Shown in pieces: positions 45,586-57,733 of a DNA stretch of 64,000 bases. The notes below the pieces were generated by a model that ran no database searches, was not told the origin of the DNA, and was given only the letters and a program-made list of their open reading frames with translations. A program made the translations under genes and the position numbers. Source of the DNA: Ampelocalamus luodianensis (taxonomy: Eukaryota > Streptophyta > Magnoliopsida > Poales > Poaceae); contig CM070624.1 of the NCBI GenBank assembly GCA_036346255.1, positions 21,670,626-21,734,625 on the forward strand, given 5' to 3'. The first letter of the stretch is position 1, and each line of letters starts with the position of its first letter.

Positions 45586-48500
45586 TGTAACATCCCAAAA
45601 ATTTGGTCTGTTTTGAAGTTTTAAAAGAAAAATAACCATTTGGATTTTTCTGGTAAATTAAAAAAAAAAGCTTAATATGAATTTTCAGAGTTCAAAAACA
45701 ATTTAACATGATTAATGTCAACATCAACTATTACCAAAATTATTTTATCTGGGTTCTATGTGCTTGGATATATTTTCTAGATTTTTCTAGAATTTTTCCG
45801 AGTGCATTTGCTATTTTCTATTTGCTATTTGGATTTTCTCGCTATTTCCTAAAAGAAAAACTATTAAAAATCTCGAATCGTTTGGGCCTAATCTCCAAAG
45901 CCCGGCCCATCTTCTCTTCCTCCGGCCCAGCCACTCGGCTTTGCTCCCGCTCTGACCCGGCCGCGTCGCGCTCCCTTGTCCTCGGCCCGGTGGGCCCGCT
46001 TTGTGCCACGTCCTCATCGTCTTCAAGCCGAACTCCGAGTCAGTAGCGAACACGCAGCAGCGCCGCCGCGGCTCCTTTCGGATTCTTTCCCTCGGCACTA
46101 TATAAGGCGCGGTCGCGTCAAAAGCCGCCCGACCTCCCCACAAAACCTAAGGTCTCCACCGTATTCATCTTCGTTGCGCGCAATCGGCGAAGAACCGAGG
46201 CGCCAGCTCCTTTGCCGACGAATTTCTCCGCCGTCCGTCCATCTCCGCCATGATTCGCGCGCCGTCGGGTTCGCAATAGCGAGGCTACACCGTGCTTCCA
46301 CCATCTTCGACCGAGAGTCGCCGGAGCTCCGTTTCGTTGTCGTCATCAAACCGCCGCGCCTCTCTTGTCGATCTACTACTCCGGTGAGCTCCTTTGATTT
46401 ACGGCGCGTCATCATGTGCGCAGGTTATGCTCTTCGAAACCCTCTTTTGTCTCCCTCTCCGCCATCGAGTTGTTGTCACCGGTCATCTTCTTGCTCTCCG
46501 CCACCTTGTGATTGCCGCCGCTCGGTCACCTTCTAGCTACTCAAGCCGACCTCAGTGATCCTTGCTTCCCGCCGACGTGGTGCTCATCTCCAACTCCTTG
46601 GCGCCACTCCTTGCCGTTTTGTCATCACCGTGAGCTCCTTCACCGCCAAGGTCGTCATTGCCGCCGTCTCGTCGCCGGAGTTCTTTGCGCCTCCGCCTCC
46701 CGAGCTTCCGCCTTCCGGGGTCCGTTTGCCACCTTGCTAGGTCTACCTCGCCGTGTTTCGCCGTCGGCCGCAAGTTCACCGCCGCCATGTCTCTCTCTCT
46801 CTCTCTCGGTTTTCTCCCTTGGTGGCGTGGCAAGCCACTTCATCACCCACGTCGGCGCCACCTCGAGTCTTGCCCATGTGGCGGTCCTCGTCGACTCACG
46901 GGTGTCGACCATGTGGCACACCCAAAAGTTCCACCGAGCGAACTCCTTAAACCTAGTCCACGTGCACCCACCACTTTCGGTGGGACCCACTGTCGGAAGA
47001 AGTGTCATCCCGTCCGATGCGCTCTCTGACGTCATCTTTGGCGTCATAAGTTGATTTTTCAAGAAAAGTAAATCTCGAAATTCGAAAAATCCTTTTAGGG
47101 TTATTTCATGGATTTCAATCTTCAAAGCTCATATCTTTTGCATCAGAACTCCGATTGAGTCCATTCAAATTCCTAAATTTATCTAAATTCAGGATCTATT
47201 TATCTGAGATTTTTATTTAATTTTTGGAAGTTGTTTTCTCTCTGTTATTTATTTATTTGTGTTATTTGCTTGTTTTGCGAATAGGCGTCGATACTTGGGA
47301 AGCTTGAGCAAGGAGTAGCATACCAAGATCAAGATCAATCACAGATTTATTCCAAGGCAAGTCGTGGTCCTTTGATCATATTGAACCCATGATTTCAAAA
47401 GTATATTGTTTTATACAATTGCATGCTATCTTTATATAAATTATTCAGGATTAGTTATTGCCTATTGTCATTATGCCTCCATTGATAATTTGAATGCCAT
47501 GAATCCTTTGTCACCTTAGCATGGGTAATTTTAGTTGGACATATTTGTATTGCCAACATGGGTATCGTACATATGCTTAGTCTTGCTTAGTTACGATGGG
47601 TTTTATCATCACATGTGTCCTAGTAATAAATTTTGACTTAATGATTTATGGAATCGTGGTGGTGAGCCACTCTTGTTAAAATTTGTGTACCATGACAGGT
47701 ATGTCATTGGTCTTGGTTAAACAAAATGGTTTCGCTCGGACGAGTGGTTGGTGGATAGGGAGGATGTGGATTGAACATGTTGTGGGTTTGTGGTAGTCTC
47801 GTCGAGTAACTTGTCAAGGACTTAATCTTGTGCGCCATTGAACTGGCCTTAACCGTACAACCACATGTCCGGTATGGGACGGACTGGTGATTAATTAGCA
47901 ATGTCTTAATTTCGGTTACGTAGGTGTAAAGCGTGGTTACGGAAACGTATTCTCACGGTGGCGCAGAGAGGGGCCACATGCAGTGGAAAGACATTCGGTG
48001 TTGAATCCTTAGCGCGTAATCGGGTTAAGAAGGAGCTTTGTAAAAGCCTTGTGATGATCACTTAGTCACACGCCTACGGGCGTGAAATGCCTGACATTAT
48101 AAGTTGATCTATCTCTTGTGGGTCAAGTTGTACAACCTCTGCAGAGTGTAAAACTATTCGAATAGCCGTGTCGCGGTTATGGACGTGCCTGGGGATTTCA
48201 CACGGGAGATAGAGTTTCTTTAAAACTGTGTCGGAGTGTGGATGGGAAGTTCACTTGATGAATATAATGTTCGTTTGGTGAATAGGTCATTCACTTGGTG
48301 GGTTGTGTCGATTGGTGAATGGGGAATTCACTTATCTTTGGTTTGGTTGGGAGTGAATGGGAAGTTCACTAGTTGTTTCAAAGAAAATGTTTAATTATTT
48401 ATTATTGTTTTCAATTCGCATTTCAATCTAATTATCGTATTTATTGTAAATGATGTTTTTGCGCAAAGAGCCATCTGACTAATCTTTGTTCAAGCCTGCA

Positions 48501-48932
48501 TGAATACTATTTGCATACATTTCCCCATGGCTTCCTGAGTACATTCAAAGTACTCATGGCTTTGCGCCCTCTGTTTGATCAGCAGTAGAGGAAGAATACC
48601 AAGCTGCCAAAGAGTTCTACCAGGAAGATCATGAAGGTTTTGCGGATTAGGATGCGTTTCTCCACTCGATTGCCTGTGGGCATGTTGATTGGCCATCTGA
48701 AGAGTTTCGTTCCTCTGCGAGAGTTCATTTGTTTCTCTAGCCCTGCGTGGCAAGTTAAGTAAACATTGACCATAAGGTCCAGTTATTATTATTATTTGTT
48801 ACTCGAGATCTTTTAGTTAAATTAAATAAATGGATGGTATTTCATCACTTTGTTTCCTGTGTGAGCTAGCTACGATCCGGGACTAGTTCGAAATACACAG
48901 AGGGTTCTGAGATGTATTTTCGGGTCCCGACA
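45586..48932 (+). repeat. 5' LTR of element E
   Basis: From TGTAACATCCCAAAAA to GGGTCCCGACA. Modules in order: TATATAA (46099-46105), donor-like CG|GTGAGC (46384), GAATAG acceptor (47284) with the mini-exon 47285-47356, ACCACATGTCC (47870-47880), CTATTCGAATAG (48154-48165), a small array of GGGAAGTTCACT words (about 48245-48375) and the hairpin 48537-48555. Confidence 0.88.
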
Positions 48933-48936
48933 GAGG

Positions 48937-48949
48937 TGGTATCAGAGCC
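48937..48949 (+). promoter_or_regulatory. Primer-binding site of element E
   Basis: TGGTATCAGAGCC, complementary to the 3' end of initiator tRNA-Met, 4 nt after the 5' LTR. It is the intact form of the site seen in element C. Confidence 0.9.
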
Positions 48950-49601
48950 ATATCATTGTAGAACGCAACCTTAGTTAGCATGGTCGTTTTAGCTAAAAGC
49001 TTCAAAATTTATTTTCTAAATCAAACCAACTTAATTTGACTTGAGTAGTTGTCCTTTTCTCATCTCTTACGGTTCTATTCTCATCTCGATCTATTCTATT
49101 CTTATCCTATTCTATTCTACTCATCTTGTGCGTAGATCTTGTCTCTTGCCTTTCTTTGAATGTTGCTTTATAATCTTAAATTGACTTTCTCACCTCATGA
49201 ATTTCTCTCATCCGGAAGAAAAGCTTTTGTCAAGAGTATCTTCGTGGCTTCGCTTGCTCTTGAAGAAGTCTTCGTTGTTCATTGATTAGAAGCCGTCTAT
49301 TAGAGTTTAGTAGCGCTTTTAGATCGTTGTTGCTTAGGTCTTTATTTGGGTTGTGTGCAAGTGGGAGCTGCATTTCTTTGTCAAGCATTATGTTGCGATC
49401 ACACCGAGGCTTTAATTTGAATGTTATTTGTGCTTTCATAGCGTTTGACTATGTCTTCTTGTCTTTGCCTTTGGGTATAATCTATTTCCCTAATTAGGTT
49501 GTTTCCATCTACTGTCTTGTCTATCTCATCTATTGTGCTATTCCTCTCATCTACACCGCTTTTCTATCTTGCCTATTAAACTTTGTGGAAGATTGTCGCA
49601 G

Positions 49602-50383
49602 ATGGTGGATACTGCAATACTTCGAGCCGTACTCGGTCGGAGGATGTCAATGCCAATGCAAGTGACCAATCACCACCGAGCCGCAGAGCCCAACATGGCA
49701 CAACTTCTAGCGGCTCGGACACAATTCATGAGTGCAATGATGCGTAACATGAACGCCATGATGACACAAAGAAAGTCGGACCGCGTTGCAATAGTCAACT
49801 TGTTGAACCAAAACGATCGAATGGTCGAATAATCAAGCGACTATTCCGCCGCCACTCATCATCATTCCAAGCTATCGAGTTTATGAGGACTCGTCCACCT
49901 CGTTTTCTCATTCATCGAACCTTTGACGCAGTAAGATTGGCTTCGTTCGGTAGAGAAAAGCTCGCCATTGCTCAATGCAATGATCATGAGAAAGTTCTTT
50001 ATGCTTCACATCAATTGGAAGGTACAATGCGAGAATGGTGGGAGAACTACACCGCACTCATGGGAACTCTCACGCTATCACTTGGGAGGAATTTCCAACC
50101 GCTTTTAAGTCAAGCCCATGTTCCGGATGGTATAGTGGAAATGAAGAAGAATGAATTTCGCGAACTACAGCAAGGAAACATGTCTTTGGGTGAATATCTC
50201 AACAAGTTCACTCAACTTTCTCGCTATGCTCCAGAAGATGTTGCTACGGATAATGCACGTCAGAAGCGATTCAAGCGTGGACTCAATCCCAGTTTGAAAG
50301 TGCAAGTGGTTGGAAATGATTATGTGGATTTTCAAGATATGGTTGATAAGGCCGTACTCATAGAAGATTCTCGTCGGAGTTAG
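49602..50383 (+). pseudogene. gag of element E, frameshifted
   Basis: The ATG (MVDTAILRAVLG) directly follows GATTGTCGCAG, an acceptor-like junction. The first frame stops at 49830-49832. The main gag domain is in another frame, 49883-50383, with KLAIAQCNDHEKVLYASHQL, MREWWENYTAL, KKNEFRELQQGNMSLGEYL and QLSRYAPEDV, closely parallel to the gag of element C. A stop lies at 50381. The leader 48950-49601 holds no ORF corresponding to orf0. Confidence 0.8.
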
Positions 50384-50509
50384 ACGAATCTCGTAAAGGA
50401 AGATGATACAACACGGAGTTCATCGAGAATCGACTCAGAGAGCCAAAACCAATGCTCGTGACCTTTTCGTCCCAATAATTCATCTGTTGGATTCAGAACC
50501 CCAGTACCA

Positions 50510-50800
50510 GTGTCTCATGCAGGAAACACAGGGATACCCAATGTCAACAACAGCAACAATAGTCAATCTCAGGGAAACCCCAATTATGCTGCAGGAGTTC
50601 AATGTTTCAATTGCCACCACACAGGTCATTATGCAAACAAGTGTCCGCAGAAGCGAGGTCTGACACCAGTTCCTTTCAATTTGGGACCTACACGGCCGGA
50701 CTTCGTTGCGGGAGCAGAAGAGGAATGCCTCAAACCCCAAATCAAGCTACCAGACTCCATCAATCGCCTCAAGGGAAGGCGAACCACATCACCGCAATGA
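50510..50800 (+). pseudogene. Zinc-knuckle (nucleocapsid) part of gag, element E
   Basis: A frame with an Asn/Ser/Gln-rich linker and a complete CCHC knuckle CFNCHHTGHYANKC, followed by the basic PQKRG. This is the RNA-packaging end of Gag. It is separated from the gag core by stops and frame changes between 50384 and 50510. Directly after it the sequence passes to the polypurine region, so pol is missing, not decayed. Confidence 0.8.
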
Positions 50801-50868
50801 AGCACCAGATTGAGCGTCGCCTCGGTAAGTCTTGAGTTAGACTGCGTCGAACCTATTCTTTAGTCACC

Positions 50869-50904
50869 GAATCTCGGGACGAGATTCCTTTTAAGGGGTA
50901 GGTT
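50869..50904 (+). promoter_or_regulatory. Polypurine tract with hairpin, element E
   Basis: GAATCTCG-GGA-CGAGATTC (50869-50887) followed by CTTTTAAGGGGTAGGTT to the 3' LTR. It parallels 21258-21291 in element C. Confidence 0.65.
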
Positions 50905-53900
50905 TGTAACATCCCAAAAATTTGGTCTGCTTTGAAGTTTTAAAAGAAAAATAACCATTTGGATTTTTACAGTAAATTAAAAAAAGCTTAATATGAATTT
51001 TGAGTTCAAAACAATTTAACATGATTAATGTCAACATCAACTATTACCAAAATTATTTTATCTGGTTCTATGTGCTTGGATATATTTTCTAGATTTTTCT
51101 AGAATTTTTCCGAGTGCATTTGCTATTTTCTATTTGCTATTTGGATTTTCTCTATTTCTAAAAGAAAAACTATTAAAAATCTCAGAATTCGTTTCGGGCC
51201 TAATCTCCAAAGCCCCGGCCCATCTTCTCTTCCTCCGGCCCAGCCACTCGGCTTTGCTCCCGCTACAGCCCAGCCCGCGTGCGCCGCTCCCTTGTCCCTC
51301 TGACCGGTGGGCCCGCCTTTGTGCCACGTCCTCATCGTCTTCAAGCCGAACTCCTGAGTCCGTAGCGAACACGCGCAGCGCCGCCGCCGGCTCCCTTTCG
51401 GATTCTTTCCCCTCGGCACTATATAAGGCCGCCGGTCGCGTCAAAAGCCGCCACCCTCCCCACAAAAACCCTAAGGTCTCCACCCCGTATTCATCTTCGT
51501 TGCGCCGCAATCGACGAAGAACCGAGGACGCCCGAAGCTCCTTTGCCGACGAATTTCTCCGCCGTCCGTCCATCTCCGGCCGTGATTCCGCCGCCGTCGG
51601 GTTCGCAATAGCGAGGGCTACACCGTGCTTCCACCATCTTCGACCGAGTCGCCGAGTCCGTTTCGTTGTCGTCATCAAAGCCGCCGCCTCCTCTTGTCGA
51701 TCTACTACTCGGTGAGCTCTTTGATTTACGCGCGTCCATCATGTGCGCAAGGTTATGCTCTTCGAAACCCTCTTTTGTCTCCCTCTCCCGGCCATCGAGT
51801 TGTTGTCACCGGTCATCTTCTTGCTCTCCGGCCACCTTGTGATTGCCGCCGCTCCGGTCACCTTCTAGCTACTCCAAGCCGACCTCCGTGATCCTTGCTT
51901 CCCCGCCGACGTGGTGCTCATCTCCAACTCCTTGGCGCCACTCCCTGCCGCTTTTGTCATCACCGTGAGCTCCTTCACCGCCAAGGTCGTCATTGCCGCC
52001 GCCGCCTCGTCGCCGAGTTGCTGCGCCCGCCTCCCGAGCCGCCGCCTTCCGGGTCCGTTTGCCACCTTGCTAGGTCTACCTCGCCGTGTTTCGCCGTCGG
52101 CGCCGCAAGTTCACCGCCGCCATGTCTCTCTGTCTCTCTCTCGGTTTTCTCCTTGGTCGACGTGGCAAGCCACTTCATCACCCACGTCGCGCCACCTGAG
52201 TCTTGCCCATGTGGCGCCTCCTCGTCGCCTCACGGGTGTCGACCATGTGGCACACCCAAAAGTTCCACCCGAGCCGAACTCCTTAAACCTAGTCCACCGT
52301 GCACCCACCACTTTCGGTGGGACCCACTGTCGGAAGAAGTGTCATCCCGTCCGACCGCTTCTCTGCGACGTCATGTCAAGGCCATAAGTTGATTTTTCAA
52401 GAGAAAAGTAAATCTCGAAATTCCAGAAAATCCTTTTTAGGGTTATTTCATGGATTTCAATCTTCCAAAGCTCATATCTTTTGCATCCGAACTCCGATTG
52501 AGTCCATTCAAATTCCTAAATTTATCTAAATTCAGGATCTATTTATCTGAGATTTTATTTAATTTTTGGAAGTTGTTTTCTCTGTTATTTATTTATTTGT
52601 GTTATTTGCTTGTTTTGCGAATGACGTCGATACTTCGGGAAGCTTCGAGCAAGGAGTAGCATACCAAGATCAAGATCAATCACAGGATTTATTCCAAGGC
52701 AAGTCGTGGTCCTTTGATCATATTGAACCCATGATTTCAAAAGTATATTGTTTTATACAATTGCATGCTATCTTTATATAAATTATTCAGGATTAGTTAT
52801 TGCCTATTGTCATTATGCCTCCATTGATAATTTGAATGCCATGAATCCTTTGTCACCTTAGCATGGGTAATTTTAGTTGGACATATTTGTATTGCCAACA
52901 TGGGTATCGTATATATGCTTAGTCTTGCTTAGTTACGATGGGTTTTATCATCACATGTGTCCTAGTAATAAATTTTGACTTAATGATTTATGGAATCGTG
53001 GTGGTGAGCCACTCTTGTTAAAATTTGTGTACCATGACAGGTATGTCATTGGTCTTGGTTAAACAAAATGGTTTTCGCTCGGACGAGTGGTTGGTGGATA
53101 GGAGGATGTGGATTGAACATGTTGTGGGTTTGTGGTAGTCTCGTCGAGTAACTTGTCAGGACTTAATCTTGTGCGCCATTGAACTGGGCCTTAACTGTAC
53201 AACCACATGTCCGGTATGGGACGGACCGGCCGATTAATTAGCAATGTCTTAATTTCGGTTACTGCGCTGTAAAGCGTGGTTACGGAAACGATTCTCACGG
53301 TGGCGCAAGAGGGGGCCCCGTCAGTCGGAAAGACATTCGGGTTGAATCCTTAGCGCGAATCGGGTTAAGAAGGAGCTTTGTAAAAGCCTTGTGATGATCA
53401 CTTAGTCACACGCCTACTGAGCGTGAAATGCCCGACATTATAAGTTGATCTATCTCTTGTGGGTCAAGCCGTACAACCTCTGCAGTGTAAAACTATTCGA
53501 ATAGCCGTGTCCGCTGCTATGGACGTGCTCGGGATTTCACACGGAGATAGAGTTTCTTTAAAGCGTGTCGGAGTGTGGATGGGAAGTTCACTTGATGAAT
53601 ATAATGTTCGTTTGGTGAATAGGTCATTCACTTGGTGGGTTGTGTCGATTGGTGAATGGGAATTCACTTATCTTTGGTTTGGTTGGGAGTGAATGGGAAG
53701 TTCACTAGTTGTTTCAAAGAAAATGTTTAATTATTTATTATTGTTTTCAATTACGCATTTCAATCTAATTATCGTATTTATTGTAAATGATGTTTTCTGC
53801 AAAAGAGCCATACTGACTAATCTTTGTTCAAGCCTGCATGAATACTATTTGCATACATTTCCCATGGCTTCTTTGAGTACATTCAAAGTACTCATGGCTT

Positions 53901-54265
53901 TGCGCCTCTGCTTTGATCAGCAGAGAGGAAGAATACCAAGTCGCCAAAGAGTTCTACCAGAAGATCATGAAGGTTTTGCGGATTAGGATGCGTTTCTCCA
54001 CTCGATTGCTCTGTGGGCATGTTGATTGGCCATCCAAGAGTTTCGTTCATTGCGAGAGTTCATTTGTTTCTCTAGCCTGCGTGTAAGTTAAGTAAACATT
54101 GACCATAAGGTCCAGCTTATTATTATTATTTGTTACTCGAGATCTTTTAGTTAAATTAAATAAATGGATGGTATTTCATCACTTGCTTCCTGTGTGAGCT
54201 AGCTATCGATCCGGGACTAGTTCGTAATACACGAGGGTTCCCGAGATGTATTTTCGGTCCCGACA
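50905..54265 (+). repeat. 3' LTR of element E
   Basis: 3,361 bp, colinear with the 5' LTR. TATATAA is at 51420-51426, the GC-donor CAAG|GCAAGT at 52698/52699, CTATTCGAATAG at 53493-53504 and the hairpin at 53875-53893. The two LTRs differ mostly by short indels at C/G-rich words. The acceptor AG before the mini-exon is present in the 5' copy (GCGAATAG) but damaged here (GCGAATGACG). Confidence 0.88.
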
Positions 54266-54581
54266 CGCATCGTGTGGCTCCCACTATTATGTTATTTCAT
54301 TGTGTTTATCATTTGACATTTGATATTATTATTCGACTCATTTGTATTAAACAGCTTATTTATTTAATGCCATTTACGTTTTCGTGATATGAATGTGATA
54401 TTCATTTTTGTGAGACTGTGTACACTGGAAATCCTGGACTGGTGTTTGAACACAGAGAATTCGGGATCCTTCGCTCCCGGGTTCGACAGATTGTTCTTGT
54501 GATTATGAGCAAGGCCACCTCAGAGGTGCTGGAGCGCTGGAACTTCAACATCGATACCGACGCCGAGGTCATCGAGAAAGG

Positions 54582-56775
54582 GTATGCCACTCTCGTTCAT
54601 CCTCTGGATTGCGTCTCTACAAGTGCATACCATTTTTAGAAGGAAAATATCCTCTCCGGATGCGAAAATCTTGCCTCTATGGTCTCATTTGAGATTAGTA
54701 ATAGTGATGGAGGTAAAATCAGACGATGAGAGGGTGCATTGCATATAAATAGAAAATTAAATGATTAGATAGTTCCTTGCATAGGAGAAAATAGGTGTTC
54801 AATGTGTTTCCACACACACATCACCTATATTCCTCTGTTTACCCATGTATCAAATTGCAAACATCTTCTTTTCATGGATTTCCATGTTGTGCTTATAGGT
54901 GAAAAGAATCGAGAAGTGTTGTTGTTACCCAAGGTATGGCATAGGGTGGATACCTATTTGGGTGTTTCCCTATCTTTTATTTGTGCTTCGACACAAGAAT
55001 TTATGTTGTCTCATTTGACATATGAGCCAATTGACTTTACTTCTCTACAGATTTTTTGGTCTTTTATTATTTCCTCTGACCGAAGTGTAATATTATTGTT
55101 AAATGCTTTACTTCTGTACCATTCAATGTATAACTAGAACTGCCAATGACCAGAACTAAGCATTAAACAGTTCTTATCATATTTGTTTGGTTTACTTGAA
55201 AGCTCAATTCTTATTGCTTCTGACCAGAACCTACCAGATTAACATAATTTTCAGTGCTTGTAATCACTAGGACCTACCAGATTAACATAATTTTCAGTGC
55301 CTGTAATCACTAGGACAAAATGAGTATATTGAATTGCGAAAAGTTCATGCTGCTTTTGGTTATTCCTCAACAGCGCATAGTGGATATCTGTGCATGCATG
55401 ATTACTCTTTAGGTAATGTTGAGCTTTTGTTGGTTCTTTCCAAATGAATGCTCAATAGTAGACAATGCATTGGAACACAAGGATGTCTCGAATCTTTTGA
55501 AAAACGATGGATTGCATAGAAGCCACTTTACGTTGGAAAAAAAAAGAAGATAGGAGCCACTATGCTAGTTACATCAACATTGTGTTCTTCCACTTTAGTG
55601 CTATTTTTTCTTCTCAGTTCTCAAGAATTCATACCAAATATTTTGCTTAGCTAGAACTACTCAAAAGTAAATATGTAATCGTTAGTGAGAGGACAGAGGG
55701 TAGATAGGTTTGGAATGGTATGAATTTATGTTAAGGATTCTATTACGGGCAAACTCAACTTTCTCTCTTTTTTTGTTACTAAAATATTTTCTGTTGCAAC
55801 AGAGCAACAACATGCTATATAAGCTACTTGACAATAACCGAACTAACATTCGCACCATTGCTTATTCAGCACCAGAGGTAAGAACGCCATAGATATGCTT
55901 CAGCACCTTTGCTGCATTACTCATGAATCATGATTGGTACTGTTTTGCTTTTTGAAATTTCAGATAATAGAATAATTGACAATCTTTGCCTATTAGTCAC
56001 AAGAAATCCATATATTGCCTGAATTGTTTTTTTGAGTTTCTATCAACTGAATAAATCTGAATGAAAAGTCATTTTGTCCACTGGCACAAGACATAAATTT
56101 TACCTGAATTGTTTTTAGTTTGTGAGTCTTAAAATTTGGAATATTGTTCATGTCTGATACATGGATTTCTTGCAAGATAGCTGATACTCCAATGTACTTT
56201 ATCTTGGATGGGAGGATGGCCTTCAAGTTGTAACTACGACGTGAGTTTCCTTGTCCTTATTGATTAGCTTTTTTTTACATAATGATCACGTGTAAATGAC
56301 AACCATGCACTACTTGAAGGGCAGTCAAAACTGCTTTGCTTGAAATGTAATGTTTTTTTTCTTTTAGCCTCTGCAGATGCCACTCATTAGATATTGAGTG
56401 GTACAACTCTGGTGATCGTAGTATTTCTTGATGTTAGTTGCCTAGGTTCTGTAATCAGTAGAGCTTGATACTTGAATTTTGTTTTTTGACACTTCATTTT
56501 TAGGAGCATTAACTTAACTTTGCTATTATGTTAGTTCCATACATCTTTGTGTAACAGCTTAGTACATTTTAATTGAAATGGAAGTAGTAGTTCGAGATAA
56601 ATTAAATTATTCATTTATGACTTTGTTCTCACACTGACCGCCTCTGTACGAGTATTTGTTGTTCTGTAGCAACGCACAAGCACTTAGGGATAGTCTGTAA
56701 TTAAAATATTTCGCATATTTCCAACACCTTCTAGTTTATGCATCATGTGCTACTCCTCTCACAACGTAATAATAA
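54582..56775. other. Intergenic, with one exon-like segment
   Basis: No complete gene. At 55801-55878 a segment with both splice signals (TTGCAACAG before, AG|GTAAGA after) is open through its length and reads NNMLYKLLDNNRTNIRTIAY and SAPE in one frame. It looks like a genuine exon but I cannot assign it, and no partners were found. MAD2's remaining exons are not here. Confidence 0.35.
55225..55315. repeat. ~46-bp tandem duplication
   Basis: Two almost identical copies of a unit containing ACCTACCAGATTAACATAAT and TGTAATCACTAG, differing at one site (GTGCTTG against GTGCCTG). A recent local duplication. Confidence 0.8.
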
Positions 56776-57034
56776 GTAGGTGTTCGGTTTGATGCCTAAC
56801 CTTGTCACATCTAACCTTAGTCGCTCCATAATTTTATTAGGTAGGTGTCTGGTTTCACAACACAATTATGGGTTACCACACTTTCTTAGTCATATGGCCC
56901 ATGTGTTATAGAGTCATTTTTTGGTAATTGTGCCACACTTGTGGCACACATTTTGTTGGCCATATTTTTTTGTGGCAAACCACACTTTGCCTAAGGTTAG
57001 TTATGGCAATTTTAGGTATGAACCAAACATGCCC
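56776..57034. mobile_element. Tourist-like MITE
   Basis: The left end GTAGGTGTTCGGTTTGATGC and the reverse complement of the right end GGGCATGTTTGGTTCATACC form an imperfect TIR. TAA flanks at 56773-56775 and 57035-57037 give the PIF/Tourist duplication. The 259-bp interior is AT-rich with further inverted words (GTGGCACA, TGTGCCAC). Confidence 0.65.
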
Positions 57035-57733
57035 TAAATTTCTAACATCCCTTCTAAAACCGCATACCATGATCTGTTTAGAACATATGAATTTTGCATG
57101 AAGAAATACAGTACCCGTAGGAATCCTTCGTACGTTCCAACGGGCCCTCAGCAGTTGATTTGTACCTTTCAATCATTCAATGGCTTCCAATCAGGGACAC
57201 AAATTGTCTCCAGTAGAGGAGCTACTACACGTACAGTAGCTCCAATAGCCATCGGATGAGGAATGGGAGACCAAGATTGTTTCTATATTGTAGCAAATCG
57301 GTACTGTGTTGACTCAGGCTGCTGTAGCAAATCGGTACTGTACCGAATCGGAGACTGTATCATACGATCAAGGCTGTTGATTTCCAATCGTATGATCTGG
57401 GATGGTGCAAACTGCATGATAGTGTAGCTCTCTGCATTAACGGTTGGTAATGCAGAGGATGTGTTTCCTCGAATCAGTTATTCCAGTGCTGACATGGCGC
57501 CCTGGTGACGCGCCCCTTCTCTCCCATTGGCCCTGTCCACCATCCACGTACCCAACAAAACAAGCAGGCCCCCGCACGCCACTGACAAGACGGCCCCACT
57601 GCAAATCGCGCCCACCCGTCATTGACTCACTCCGCATATACCCACAAGCCCCGCTCCCCTTATCGCGCACTCCTCCCGCCGTCCGTATCGATTCCCAGTT
57701 TCTCACTCCTCGACGAGCACCCGAGCGGCGGCG

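Larger units (their letters stand above)
45586..54265 (+). mobile_element. Gag-only LTR retrotransposon E (non-autonomous)
   Basis: Two 3.35-kb LTRs (45586-48932 and 50905-54265) and exact CGCAT duplications at 45581-45585 and 54266-54270 define the element. The internal region is only about 2 kb: primer-binding site, leader, gag, zinc knuckle, polypurine tract. There is no trace of protease, RT or integrase. It must have used another element's pol; its gag motifs and polypurine region resemble those of C, so a C-like partner is plausible (inference). It lies in solo LTR D and is the youngest insertion of this nest. Confidence 0.9.
42501..54488 (+). mobile_element. Solo LTR D, same family as element C, split by E
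   Basis: Starts TGTAACAGCCC and ends GGGTTCGACA. Flanked by exact GATTG copies at 42496-42500 and 54489-54493, inside the MAD2 exon 3. Own sequence is 42501-45585 plus 54271-54488 (about 3.3 kb). It aligns along its length with the LTRs of element C and has no internal domain. TATAAAG is at 43404-43410, a donor-like CAG|GTAGTG at 43708, the mini-exon at 44277-44337, CTATTCGAATAG at 45125-45136 and the hairpin at 45467-45485. The mini-exon frame is shifted by loss of two bases at a CTG. Confidence 0.88.
41917..54581 (+). pseudogene. MAD2 spindle-checkpoint gene fragment, disrupted
   Basis: Exon 1 (41917-41989) encodes MASRTVSKDIITLRGSAFIV and SEFF, ending at G|GTACGT. Exon 2 (about 42224-42354) encodes ILYNRRVYLEERFAKVKKYG, then LTMLLMQGNGVKAFIAS. 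Exon 3 (42468-42500 plus 54494-54581) encodes EWLEVRKLQRI, is broken by solo LTR D, and resumes with VLVIMSKATSEVLERWNFNI and DTDAEVIEKG, ending at G|GTATGC. This is the N-terminal half of MAD2, the HORMA-domain inhibitor of the anaphase-promoting complex. The exon 2 donor is lost (CTCTTAG|CTTTG), the codons joining exons 1 and 2 are not clean, and the C-terminal half with the safety belt is absent downstream. It is a pseudogene or captured fragment; the species must have a functional copy elsewhere (inference). Confidence 0.88.

Noticed and set aside
48950..49601. orf0 in element E
   Set aside because: No frame similar in sequence or length to 16042-16551 was found in the leader of E.
51130..52392. 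Long frames on both strands in the 3' LTR of E
   Set aside because: GC-rich leader sequence of an LTR; the 5' LTR copy has different frame breaks, so no coding constraint is visible.
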